The notes under the pieces are model-generated. The model was not told where the DNA came from, made no database searches, and was given only the letters and a program-made list of their open reading frames with translations. A DNA stretch of 34,890 bases from an uncultured Clostridia bacterium (GTDB lineage Bacteria > Bacillota > Clostridia > Lachnospirales > Lachnospiraceae): contig CAMOXU010000019.1 in NCBI GenBank assembly GCA_946629525.1, positions 1-34,890 of the forward strand, in the 5' to 3' direction. A program made the position numbers and the translations under genes. Below are positions 1 through 11,525 of the stretch, piece after piece (positions within the stretch are counted from its first letter, which is position 1; each line of letters opens with the position of its first letter).

Positions 1-1
1 A

Positions 2-1849
2 GGCATGGGCAGGACATGGCTTGGCGATCCGGAGTGGGGTATTAAGGTACAGCAGGGCAGAGAGAGCGAGCTGAAGAAGTGCATCAACTGCCTGAGATGC
101 TTCGAGACGCTGATGAGCCTGAATGCGCAGGGACTTCCGCTTGAATGTGCGGTCAATCCGCTCACCTGCAACGAGAAGCGCTACGGCGATCTGGAGCCCG
201 ATATTGCAGGGCATAAGGTCGTTGTTGTCGGCGGCGGCCCGGGCGGCATGATGGCGGCCGAGACGCTCGCGAAGAGAGGCATTAAGACGACCCTCATCGA
301 CCGTCAGGATTCTCTCGGCGGAACGGTCAATCTCGCAAAGAAGCCTCCGCTCAAGGAGAGAATGGAGTGGATCGCGGATTATTACAGAGACAGCTTCGCT
401 AAACTTGGTGTCGAGGTCATTCTCGGAAAAGAAGCGACCGCTGAGGAAGTCGCTGCTATGGAACCGGATGCAGTCATCCTTGCGACCGGATCGAAATCCA
501 TCATCCCGAAGAGTATCCCGGGCGTGGACGGTGCAAATGTTTACACGATCGAGGAAGTTCTGACAGGAAAGAAGGATCTGAGCGGCAAGTCCGTCGCGAT
601 GATCGGTGCCGGACTGACAGGCCTTGAGACCGGAGAATTCCTCGGGGCGAAGGGCTGCAAGGTGACCTTTGTCGACATGCTGAAGGCTGCCGGAACCAAT
701 GCATATAAGAACAACGTTCTGGATATCATGACGAGACTCCGGAAAATGGATATCGCCTGGGCGCTCGGCCATGCCCTGAAGGAGATCACTGCGGACGGCG
801 TGATCGTCGAAAATGTAGACACGAAGGAAGAGAAGAAGATCGAAGCGGAAGCGGTAGTTCTTTCTCTCGGTTATCGTTCGGACCAGAGTCTCAAGGCTGC
901 TCTCGAAGAGAAGGGAATTCCTGTAAAGCTGGTCGGCTCTGCCATTAAGGACGGAGTGATCGCACCTGCAACGAGGACCGGCTATGAAGTCGCGGCAGGC
1001 CTCTTTACAGCAGCGAAGCCGAGCTTCGTGCTTCCGGAGGATGAGGTGAAGAATTTCGCGAAGATCTCCGACATGCGCGGACAGGAAGGCGTATATCTCG
1101 CATTCCTGACGCGTCCGGAAGTGGTCCGTGAGCTTCTGCCCGAGCCGCTCGAGCCGTTCGCGGTCCCGGTCGTAACGCTCTCCGTATGCCATATCAAGGA
1201 TCCGACATTTGCAGATAATTACTATGAGACGATCCTCGGAATTTACTGCACATACAAGGGACAGCTCGGCATGTATCCGATCAGCCTGCTCCTCGGCGGA
1301 CAGGGTGCGGAGATGGCGACGCAGCTCGGACGCGACAATTCGGCGATCCCGAAGAAGCTGGATGCAGAGTTCGTCATCAGAAAGAACGGAGCGAAGGTCG
1401 AGGTCGGCGTCGTGAGAAGAGGCGCGCAGATCGTGAAGATCGAGATGGAGCTTGGCGGCTACAACCATCCGCTGACTCACGTTCTGTTCCAGGCACCGGC
1501 TCCGGGCAAAAAGACAGCGGGAAGCGGATATTATTTCCACTTCGACCGTCTGCCGGATGAGAACGGCGTATGGAGATTCACAAATACCTGCCTGATCAGA
1601 AATATTGTCAATTACACCTATGATGCCTGGACACCGGGCTATATCACGAAGCTTGAGATCAATTCCAGCAAGGATGATCCGTGGGGATGCATCCCTGTTG
1701 AGACGATCGTCGGCGGTGCATATGCGGAGAATAATCTGCTGATCACAGCACTCCAGAAGCTGGAGGATGTGGATGCGGAGAAGCTTATGCCGAAGATCCT
1801 GCCTGCATGGTATGACAAGACGACATTCATGGAGACAGGACGCAAGTAA
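2..1849 (+). CDS. Ene-reductase (Old Yellow Enzyme/BaiCD-like) C-terminal part fused to an acetoacetate-decarboxylase-like domain; 5' truncated
   Basis: The frame is open to the window edge, so the N-terminal FMN TIM barrel is missing; residues below count from the Met at base 5. Residues 1-52 match the end of an OYE/2,4-dienoyl-CoA reductase barrel: GDPEW, then Fe-S cysteines C26, C29, C32 and C48. A FAD dinucleotide fold follows (VVVVGGGPGG, 72-81), then an NAD(P) fold (MIGAGLTGLE, about 199-208). Residues about 360-600 resemble acetoacetate decarboxylase: a YYET glutamate at 408 and a PKKL motif whose K450 aligns with the Schiff-base lysine, with the neighbouring K451 also kept. The family reduces activated C=C bonds by passing electrons from NAD(P)H through FAD, Fe-S and FMN. 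The fusion suggests reduction and decarboxylation of a beta-keto or unsaturated acid. The first C-x2-C-x2-C spacing is tighter than the usual C-x2-C-x3-C. Substrate unknown. Confidence 0.85.
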   Translation, partial: GMGRTWLGDPEWGIKVQQGRESELKKCINCLRCFETLMSLNAQGLPLECAVNPLTCNEKRYGDLEPDIAGHKVVVVGGGPGGMMAAETLAKRGIKTTLIDRQDSLGGTVNLAKKPPLKERMEWIADYYRDSFAKLGVEVILGKEATAEEVAAMEPDAVILATGSKSIIPKSIPGVDGANVYTIEEVLTGKKDLSGKSVAMIGAGLTGLETGEFLGAKGCKVTFVDMLKAAGTNAYKNNVLDIMTRLRKMDIAWALGHALKEITADGVIVENVDTKEEKKIEAEAVVLSLGYRSDQSLKAALEEKGIPVKLVGSAIKDGVIAPATRTGYEVAAGLFTAAKPSFVLPEDEVKNFAKISDMRGQEGVYLAFLTRPEVVRELLPEPLEPFAVPVVTLSVCHIKDPTFADNYYETILGIYCTYKGQLGMYPISLLLGGQGAEMATQLGRDNSAIPKKLDAEFVIRKNGAKVEVGVVRRGAQIVKIEMELGGYNHPLTHVLFQAPAPGKKTAGSGYYFHFDRLPDENGVWRFTNTCLIRNIVNYTYDAWTPGYITKLEINSSKDDPWGCIPVETIVGGAYAENNLLITALQKLEDVDAEKLMPKILPAWYDKTTFMETGRK

Positions 1850-1867
1850 AAACGCCCCTCAATATTA

Positions 1868-1909
1868 CCGCGCTCCGCAAGGTCCCCCGAGTATCTTGCG
1901 GAGCCGCGG
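1868..1909 (+). terminator. GC-rich hairpin after the ene-reductase gene
   Basis: A 14-base arm at 1868-1881 pairs with 1895-1909 with one bulged base, around a 13-base loop. A weak T-rich stretch follows (ttcacatacctttatat). It lies about 20 bases after the stop codon, so it probably acts as a terminator or 3' stabiliser; the poor U-tract lowers certainty. Confidence 0.6.
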
Positions 1910-1942
1910 TTCACATACCTTTATATACTGCATACAGATATT

Positions 1943-2057
1943 CAGGCAAGTGCGAAATTATGTGCGGAATGGAGATTTGTGATCAATTCAGACAATCTGC
2001 AAAAGCCCTGGAATGATCACACAATTTCCATGGGATACAGCGTTTTGCATTTGCCTG
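1943..2057. repeat. Large imperfect palindrome upstream of the SDR gene (element copy 1)
   Basis: The arm 1943-1985 is largely complementary to 2014-2057 (roughly three quarters of positions) around a loop of about 28 bases. The right arm contains gatcacacaatttccat. A related copy lies at 34241-34308, sharing 21 identical consecutive bases (2011-2031 here) and the left motif atgtgcgga. It ends about 18 bases before the SDR ribosome binding site, so it would be in the 5' leader. It may be an RNA structure, a regulator site, or a dispersed REP-like repeat. Confidence 0.65.
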
Positions 2058-2087
2058 CTTCCGGAACAGACTGCAAGGAGGATCAAA

Positions 2088-2966
2088 ATGAAGGAATTCA
2101 AGGGTAAAACAGCATTAATTACCGGCGCAGCATATGGTTTTGGAAAAGAATTCGTCAAGCAGGCCGCAAAGCGCGGCATGAAGATCGTCGCGGTTGACAT
2201 CATGGGAGAGGAGCTTGCCAAGCTCGAAGCGATCGCCATGGAGAACGGCGCGGAGGACATCACTCTCATCACGGCTGACGTCGGAATTTATGAGGAGACG
2301 GTGAAGGTCGTCAAGACGGCGCTGGAGAAATACGGCACGATCGACATTCTCATGAACAACGCGGGTGTTGCCGTTCCCGGCAACGGATATAACCTGCCGC
2401 TTCGTGACTGGGAATGGATCGTTCAGACCAACTTTATGTCCCATGTATATTTCATGAGACAGGTCATTCCGATCATGCTGAGTCAGGGCACGCATTGCAA
2501 CATTATGAATACATGCTCGGTCGCCGGCGTGATCAACTGGATCGGCATGGTTCCCTACTATGCAACGAAGCATGCGGCAGTAGCGCTTTCTGAGAGCATC
2601 AACTATGAGCTGCAGGCGATCGGTGCCGATATCGCGATGGGCGTATTCTGCCCGGGCTATGTGCAGACGAATCTTGACCACAGCGAGTGGTATCGCCCGG
2701 AACGCTTCAAGGACGACTCCGACCCGTATTATCAGAGCGAGGAATTCAGGAAGGGCCAGGCAGAGGCGAAGCATGTCATCGAGACCGGACTTCCGCTCGA
2801 AGGACATGCGGAGCAGGTCTGGGAGGCGATCGAGGAGGATCGTTTCTATGTGCTGCCGCATGAGAAGTATGACGGATTCCTTAAGCTGCAGACAGCTGAG
2901 AAGCTCCAGAGGAAGAGCCCGAATCTCAAGGAGGTGCTGACACTTCTGAAGGGCGGTCAGCAGTAA
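2088..2966 (+). CDS. Short-chain dehydrogenase/reductase (SDR), NAD(H)-type
   Basis: A 292-residue classical SDR. TGAAYGFG (12-19) is the TGxxxGxG cofactor loop, NNAG is at 90-93, and the catalytic set is S144, Y157 and K161 (YxxxK). D37 at the end of the second strand favours NAD(H) over NADP(H). The family oxidises alcohols or reduces ketones. The ATG at 2088 is preferred over in-frame upstream starts because aaggagg sits 7 bases before it and the protein then starts at the normal SDR N-terminus. The tail (about 190-292) is longer than in minimal SDRs and likely forms the substrate lid. It sits between the ene-reductase/decarboxylase gene and an NfnB-like gene and is preceded by the palindromic element also found before the thiolase. 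The combination recalls BaiA/BaiCD-type pairs, but the substrate is unknown. Confidence 0.88.
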   Translation: MKEFKGKTALITGAAYGFGKEFVKQAAKRGMKIVAVDIMGEELAKLEAIAMENGAEDITLITADVGIYEETVKVVKTALEKYGTIDILMNNAGVAVPGNGYNLPLRDWEWIVQTNFMSHVYFMRQVIPIMLSQGTHCNIMNTCSVAGVINWIGMVPYYATKHAAVALSESINYELQAIGADIAMGVFCPGYVQTNLDHSEWYRPERFKDDSDPYYQSEEFRKGQAEAKHVIETGLPLEGHAEQVWEAIEEDRFYVLPHEKYDGFLKLQTAEKLQRKSPNLKEVLTLLKGGQQ

Positions 2967-3057
2967 GTGACTAAAACATCCCGTATGCATTCGCCCCGGT
3001 GCGATGGGATTCGGGAATGTGGAAATGATAGTAAGTGACAATTGCACAGGAGACACA

Positions 3058-3087
3058 AGGGGCACCGGTGAGATATCCGGTGCCCCT
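3058..3087 (+). terminator. Hairpin terminator after the SDR gene
   Basis: A perfect 11-base-pair GC-rich stem (aggggcaccgg with ccggtgcccct) closes an 8-base loop. No long T-run follows, so termination strength is uncertain. Confidence 0.55.
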
Positions 3088-3230
3088 GTTAGAAGCCAGT
3101 CTATCACCTGAAAGGCTGTTTTTGTCTCAGCGTCAGGAATGGGATCAGCGGTATCCAAAAGGAAATGATGCAGGTGCCCGCTTACAATAAAGAAGCGGAT
3201 AAAAGGAAGGCGAAGGGGCGGCCGGTTTAC

Positions 3231-3259
3231 TTGAGATGATCCGGAATCTGTAGTAAAAT
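3231..3259 (+). promoter_or_regulatory. Sigma-A-like promoter for the NfnB-like gene
   Basis: TTGAGA at 3231-3236 and TAAAAT at 3254-3259 are separated by exactly 17 bases, leaving a leader of about 115 bases before the ATG at 3380. Confidence 0.5.
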
Positions 3260-3379
3260 GTCAGAAGGATGATCCAGCGATGCAGCACAGTATGACCAGG
3301 GAATCGATTTGGGAAATGCAGCACGCTGACTGTGAGTAAAAAAGGTCGCTGACCATAAAAGCTGAAGGAGGAGACTCAT

Positions 3380-4621
3380 ATGCCTGTACATGTTTTGAAC
3401 GAAGCCAACCGCTGCCTGCAATGCAAGAAGCCGCTTTGCCGCATGAAAGGATGTCCGATTCAGACAAATATCCCGGAAGTTATCCGCCTCTTCAAGGAGA
3501 ACAAGATGATGGAGGCTGCGGAGATCCTTTTTGAGAACAATCCGCTGTCCGTTATCTGTTCTCTCGTCTGTAATCATGAAGGCCAGTGCGAAGGGCACTG
3601 TGTCCGCGGAAAAAAGGGAGAACCGGTACATTTTTCCTCGATTGAGAACTACATCTCCGACTCCTGCTTTGAGAGACTGGATCTGAGCTGCGCTCCGTCG
3701 AACGGCATGAAGGTCGGTGTCGTAGGTGCCGGCCCTGCAGGCATCACGATCGCCATAATCCTCGCCCGCCGCGGATACAAAGTCACGATTTTTGAAGGCC
3801 GTGAAAAGATCGGCGGCATTCTCCGCTACGGTATTCCGGAATTCCGCCTGCCCAAGTCTATTCTGGACCGCTACTATCGCAGAATGCGCGATATGGGAAT
3901 CCTGTTCCGCCCGAATTTCTCACTCGGCGGTTCCACAAGCATACAGGATCTTCTGGATGACGGCTATCGCAGCGTCTTTGTCGGAACGGGCGCATGGAAG
4001 CCGCGCAAGCTGGGTGTTCCGGGCGAGACCTTCGGACACGTATTCTATGCGATCAATTATCTGAATAATCCGGATGTCTATGAGCTCGGCGATAAAGTCG
4101 CGATCATTGGCGCCGGAAATGCGGCCATGGATGTAGCCCGTACAGCGATCCGCCACGGATCCCGCGATGTTACCGTCTATGTCCGCGGAGATGAGGTCGC
4201 AGCATCCGAGCACGAATTCAATTATGCGCAGCTGGACGGCGTGCATTTTGAGTACCGCAAGGCGATCGTCCGCATTGTGGATGAGGGGGCTGTATTCTGC
4301 GATATGGTCGAAGATCCGGAGACCGGCAAGCTCGTGGAGGATCACTCCACAGACCGGCTGATCGAGGCCAACAGTATCATGATCTCCATCTCTCAGGTCC
4401 CGAGAGACCGTCTTGTCGCGCGTGACCATGATCTCCATCTGAATGAGCGTGGAACACTGCAGATCGATGAGCACGGAGAAACGACGATGGAAGGCGTCTT
4501 TGCATCCGGAGACGTTGTTACGGGAGCGAAGACGGTCGTTGCAGCGGTTGCCGTCTCCAAGCAGATCGCGGACAATATGGACGCGTATATGCAGGAGAGG
4601 TACGGGAAGAAGGACGAGTGA
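3380..4621 (+). CDS. NfnB/GltD-like FAD- and NAD(P)-binding oxidoreductase subunit
   Basis: 413 residues, the usual size of a glutamate-synthase small subunit-like protein. The N-terminal cysteine-rich domain has CLQCKKPLC near residue 12, then GCPIQTNIPE and a later CNHEGQCEGHC, the two-cluster dihydropyrimidine-dehydrogenase domain-II pattern. FAD binding is at VGVVGAGPAG (about 112-121) and NAD(P) binding at AIIGAGNAAMDVA; the C-terminal FAD motif is VFASGDVVTGAKTVVAAV. Such subunits pass electrons between NAD(P)H and a partner enzyme. No GltB or NfnA partner gene is adjacent, so the partner may be the neighbouring ene-reductase or proteins of the right-hand redox operon. The start has a strong gaaggaggag site. 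Its C-terminal two thirds is paralogous to the second half of the protein at 31507. Confidence 0.85.
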   Translation: MPVHVLNEANRCLQCKKPLCRMKGCPIQTNIPEVIRLFKENKMMEAAEILFENNPLSVICSLVCNHEGQCEGHCVRGKKGEPVHFSSIENYISDSCFERLDLSCAPSNGMKVGVVGAGPAGITIAIILARRGYKVTIFEGREKIGGILRYGIPEFRLPKSILDRYYRRMRDMGILFRPNFSLGGSTSIQDLLDDGYRSVFVGTGAWKPRKLGVPGETFGHVFYAINYLNNPDVYELGDKVAIIGAGNAAMDVARTAIRHGSRDVTVYVRGDEVAASEHEFNYAQLDGVHFEYRKAIVRIVDEGAVFCDMVEDPETGKLVEDHSTDRLIEANSIMISISQVPRDRLVARDHDLHLNERGTLQIDEHGETTMEGVFASGDVVTGAKTVVAAVAVSKQIADNMDAYMQERYGKKDE

Positions 4622-4674
4622 AACGCATTACAGCGTGGATCACATGGAAGAATAAGCCTCCGCGAGGATGCGCA

Positions 4675-4718
4675 GGGATTCGGCCTGGAAGATATCAGCT
4701 GACGCTGATCCGAATCCC
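4675..4718. repeat. Nested intergenic hairpin
   Basis: The outer arms gggattcgg and ccgaatccc (9 perfect pairs) enclose an inner atcagc/gctgat stem (4694-4699 with 4704-4709). There is no T-tract, so it may stabilise the 3' end of the NfnB-like transcript rather than terminate it. Confidence 0.5.
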
Positions 4719-4800
4719 GCGCCAAATCACGCGAGCGAGACCTGAATGCAGGAACCGCTTCGCGGACCCTGTAATCATAATTTGGCTTGTTATGCAATAT

Positions 4801-4856
4801 AAAAAGGCATCTGCGGGAGCGGTGATCATGATTCCGTTCCCGGCAGATGCCTTTTT
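4801..4856. terminator. Bidirectional intrinsic terminator
   Basis: A long stem pairs aaaaaggcatctgc (4801-4814) with the opposite arm ending in gcagatgccttttt (4843-4856), extended inward by a nearly complementary gggagcgg/ccgttccc. Runs of A and T at the two ends make it work on both strands, fitting its position between convergent genes. The left half resembles the hairpin at 15813-15869. Confidence 0.75.
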
Positions 4857-5009
4857 CAGGTAAATCCTCCGGATCCTCCAGAGGATAGAAATCTGTGAAC
4901 GCACGCTGCCCGCGAAAGCAGCCGCGGACAGCGCACGCCCGTCCCGCAGCCGGGGCATGATGAGTTCGTGCTGCTGCGAAAGCACTTTGAAAGGAAGTAT
5001 AGGGTATTT

Positions 5010-6377
5010 TTATCTCGCGGCTCTCAGATCCTCATTGGCCTTCTCGACATTCAGCTTCGTGAGGATCAATGTGATCAGCAGATTGAAGCACATCGGCATC
5101 CAGAGGTACATGACATGGAGCATGTTGATGCAGGACGCGCTCTGCTCGGCAGCCCCGCCGACGTAGCCGGAGAAAGCCAGGAGCCAGCCGGCCAGAGCCG
5201 TGCCGATCCCTCCGCCGAGCTTCGTTCCGAGGGAGGTGCAGGAGTACATGGTGCCGTCCACGCGCTTTCCGTGGGTGAGGTAGGTGTACTCGGAGCACGT
5301 CGCGATCAGGGCATTCATATCTCCCTGAAGCGGGCTCATTCCCATCGCCGCAATTGCCGTGCAGATGAGCATCAGCGGGACGGATCCGATGTAGCCGGCG
5401 ATCACGACGCCGAGCCTTCCGAGGGTGCCGATCGTATAGCCGGTCAGATTCAGGCGGTACATGCCGCCCCATTTTGCGACCAGCGTCGGAGTGAACAGCA
5501 GACCGACGATCATCGGAATGTTTATTGCCCAAGAGAAGACTCCGAGGAGATTAGCGTTCTTCAGCACATAGGTCATGTAGTAAATGCCCATGTTGAGCGT
5601 CGCGGAATAGATCTGCATGAGGATGTAGGAAGCGCAGATCATCAGATAATATTTGTTCTGAATGAGCAGCTTGAAAGCGTCGATAAGGCTGTATTTTTCC
5701 TCCTCGGCCGGCACCTCCGGCTGCACTTCGTCCTCCATGAGCTCCTCCGGCGTCAGTTCTTTGACGGAAAATACGGAGAGGGAGTTCGTGAGAATTCCCA
5801 CGATGGAGTAAATGATCGCAACGGTGCGCCATGCAGCTGCCCCGCCGCCGAAGCGGGCGACCAGTCCGACTGTGATCGTCTGGATCAGCATGCTGGTGCC
5901 GAACGCGAACATAAAGCGTATGGAGCCCATCTGTACACGCTCGTGGTTATTCTTCGTGATAAGGGCTGTCAGAGCGGAGTAAGCGATATTGTTGGCTGTG
6001 TAGAAGCCCGCGTTGAGGAGCGTATAGGCGATGAAGAACCATGCATACTGCGCTGTCGGACTCATGTCTGCCGGGATGCAGAAGATGGCGATGAGGCAGA
6101 GCGCGCAGCCGAAGTAGCCATAGAACATCCATGGACGGGCCTTTCCCATCTTTGTCTGGGTCTTGTCGATCAGCGAACCGAAGAAAATATCGCTCACTCC
6201 GTCAAAGAGCTTGGATACTGCGATCAGCGTCCCGACGACACCTGCGTTCATGCCGACCGTGTCGGTCAGGAAAATCATGACAAAGGCGGAGAGCAGGGCA
6301 TAGACGACATTTCCGGCGATATCTCCGGAGCCGTACCCTACCTTGTTGTACCATTTCAGATAAGTCTTCTCTTTCAT
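5010..6377 (-). CDS. GPH-family (MelB-like) sugar:cation symporter
   Basis: A 455-residue membrane protein with about 12 hydrophobic segments and the length expected of the glycoside-pentoside-hexuronide family. Typical features include a start near KVGYGSGDIAGN, the loop DKTQTKMGKARPW after the second helix, and a charged central loop (about 205-228) rich in Glu/Pro. It would take up a glycoside such as a galactoside with a cation. It lies downstream of the beta-galactosidase on the same strand (about 190 bases apart), so uptake and hydrolysis are probably co-expressed. The start has aggaggg nearby on the minus strand, and a 13-base tandem duplication sits just upstream of that site. The actual substrate cannot be deduced. 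Confidence 0.88.
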   Translation of the reverse strand: MKEKTYLKWYNKVGYGSGDIAGNVVYALLSAFVMIFLTDTVGMNAGVVGTLIAVSKLFDGVSDIFFGSLIDKTQTKMGKARPWMFYGYFGCALCLIAIFCIPADMSPTAQYAWFFIAYTLLNAGFYTANNIAYSALTALITKNNHERVQMGSIRFMFAFGTSMLIQTITVGLVARFGGGAAAWRTVAIIYSIVGILTNSLSVFSVKELTPEELMEDEVQPEVPAEEEKYSLIDAFKLLIQNKYYLMICASYILMQIYSATLNMGIYYMTYVLKNANLLGVFSWAINIPMIVGLLFTPTLVAKWGGMYRLNLTGYTIGTLGRLGVVIAGYIGSVPLMLICTAIAAMGMSPLQGDMNALIATCSEYTYLTHGKRVDGTMYSCTSLGTKLGGGIGTALAGWLLAFSGYVGGAAEQSASCINMLHVMYLWMPMCFNLLITLILTKLNVEKANEDLRAAR

Positions 6378-6389
6378 AAACCCTCCTCT

Positions 6390-6415
6390 TATAATCGTGG
6401 CGTATAATCGTGGCG
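6390..6415. repeat. Two tandem copies of a 13-base unit upstream of the symporter start
   Basis: tataatcgtggcg occurs twice in direct succession (6390-6402, 6403-6415), immediately 5' of the symporter ribosome binding site as read on the minus strand. It looks like a recent slippage duplication that could alter the leader. Confidence 0.8.
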
Positions 6416-6567
6416 CTGTTCTTTTTCACAGCTTGCCCGACACTGCCGGTAAAACGGTATCAGCAGGAAATTCTGACAATACTGCCGGCCCATGTGTGCA
6501 CATCTCCCTTGCACATGGCATGCGCATTCCGGATCGACCGGCTCTCTTTCATATGCGCCGGTCCCCC

Positions 6568-10407
<3,840 letters not shown>

Positions 10408-11307
10408 ATGTATATCAATTCGGGATATCTGTTCAATTCCAGAATTCCTTTTAAGGAAAATAAAATGCCGCTCCGGATCCTGAGCGCAGGCACGTATCAG
10501 CTGTTCAGCCGCCCGCGCCTTCCCACCTGGCGTCCGAAGGGACGCGTCGACTGGCAGCTCATTTATATCGCTGCCGGGGAGGGACATTTCTTTCTGGACG
10601 GACATGAAGTGACCGTCCCTGCCGGAAACATGGTGCTCTACCCGCCGAAGAAGGAGCAGCATTATTACTTTCTGGGAAAGGACCGCTCCCAGTACTGGTT
10701 CGTCCATTTTACCGGGAGGGCAGTGAAGAGCATCCTCAGACACTATGAGATCCCGCTCGACGGCTATGTGCTTCATACGGGAATCTCCTATGAGTATGAA
10801 GACCTCTTTAAGAAGATGAGGGACGAGCTGCTGGACTGTGAATTCTGCTATGAGGAGAATCTCACATATCTTCTGCGCGAGCTGTTCATCGTCATGAACC
10901 GGAAGATGCATCAGAGTATGCCGACAACTACCGGGTTTGTCAGAACAGAGATGGATTATGCCCGGGATTATTTCAGGGAGTACTATAATGAGGATATCAG
11001 CATCGAACAGTATGCGGCGGGAAGGAATATGAGTACGAGCTGGTTCGGTGCATGCTTCCGGGAGTACTTCGGCACATCTCCCATGAAGTTCATCCTGAAC
11101 CTGCGCATATATAATGCGCAGATCCTGCTGGAGACTACGGACGAAACGGTCGGAGAGATCGCCCGGAGGGTGGGGTATGAGAATCCGATGTATTTCAGCA
11201 GGGCTTTTCGAAAGGCCAAGGGGCTCTCGCCCATGAAATACAGGAAAGTATTCCGTGAGAAGCTGCTGGAGGAGAGCACGGAAGGCAGCCGATCTGACTC
11301 GGAATAA
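10408..11307 (+). CDS. AraC-family transcriptional regulator with cupin-type sensing domain
   Basis: 299 residues. An N-terminal cupin-like ligand domain (about 25-160) contains WQLIYIAAGEGHFFLDG and the PAGNMVLYPP turn typical of AraC sugar sensors. Two helix-turn-helix units make up about 190-285: IEQYAAGRNMSTSWFGACF and, later, VGEIARRVGYENPMYFSRAF, then the family signature KGLSPMKYRK. It is divergent from the beta-galactosidase and symporter genes and probably activates them in response to a galactoside. The start has gagaggag about 10 bases upstream. Confidence 0.9.
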   Translation: MYINSGYLFNSRIPFKENKMPLRILSAGTYQLFSRPRLPTWRPKGRVDWQLIYIAAGEGHFFLDGHEVTVPAGNMVLYPPKKEQHYYFLGKDRSQYWFVHFTGRAVKSILRHYEIPLDGYVLHTGISYEYEDLFKKMRDELLDCEFCYEENLTYLLRELFIVMNRKMHQSMPTTTGFVRTEMDYARDYFREYYNEDISIEQYAAGRNMSTSWFGACFREYFGTSPMKFILNLRIYNAQILLETTDETVGEIARRVGYENPMYFSRAFRKAKGLSPMKYRKVFREKLLEESTEGSRSDSE

Positions 11308-11355
11308 AGATACGTGAATTAATTCTGCATAAAAGATGAAATTATGAACGATAAA

Positions 11356-11410
11356 GAAAAGCCGGACCGGTAATGGAGCACTTTGGATGCCATGACCTGT
11401 CCGGCTTTTC
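11356..11410 (+). terminator. Intrinsic terminator after the AraC gene
   Basis: gaaaagccggac and gtccggcttttc form a perfect 12-base-pair stem. An inner ggtaatgg/ccatgacc pairing extends it, with T-rich bases at the 3' end. Confidence 0.75.
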
Positions 11411-11416
11411 GCGTGC

Positions 11417-11445
11417 TTGCACATCTGTCTTTTGGGGTGTATAAT
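11417..11445 (+). promoter_or_regulatory. Near-consensus sigma-A promoter for the ABC/FtsX pair
   Basis: TTGCAC (11417-11422), a 17-base spacer and a perfect TATAAT (11440-11445). It lies about 80 bases before the ATPase start. Confidence 0.8.
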
Positions 11446-11525
11446 TCACAAAACGGATAGCTTGTGCTAACCTCGGGGACCAAAACAACATGTTGTCCGG
11501 AACAGACATAAGGCAGGAGCGGCGA

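Larger units (their letters stand above)
2967..3379 (+). other. 413-base intergenic region with hairpin and promoter
   Basis: No convincing gene. It holds a strong hairpin shortly after the SDR stop and a promoter-like pair about 120 bases before the NfnB-like gene (both listed separately), suggesting that the NfnB-like gene has its own transcription start. Short repeats (gcagcac twice, near 3280 and 3340) have no clear role. Confidence 0.6.
4622..5009. other. Convergent intergenic region with several hairpins
   Basis: 388 bases between the 3' ends of the NfnB-like gene (+) and the symporter gene (-). No gene is supported. It contains three inverted repeats: 4675-4718, 4801-4856 and 4904-4933. 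The last pairs cgctgcccgcg with cgcggacagcg, with one wobble. Confidence 0.6.

Noticed and set aside
4968-6407. 479-codon open frame on the plus strand opposite the symporter
   Set aside because: Composition is a typical antisense shadow (His/Arg/Glu-rich, no domain), lying fully across a clear GPH transporter gene.
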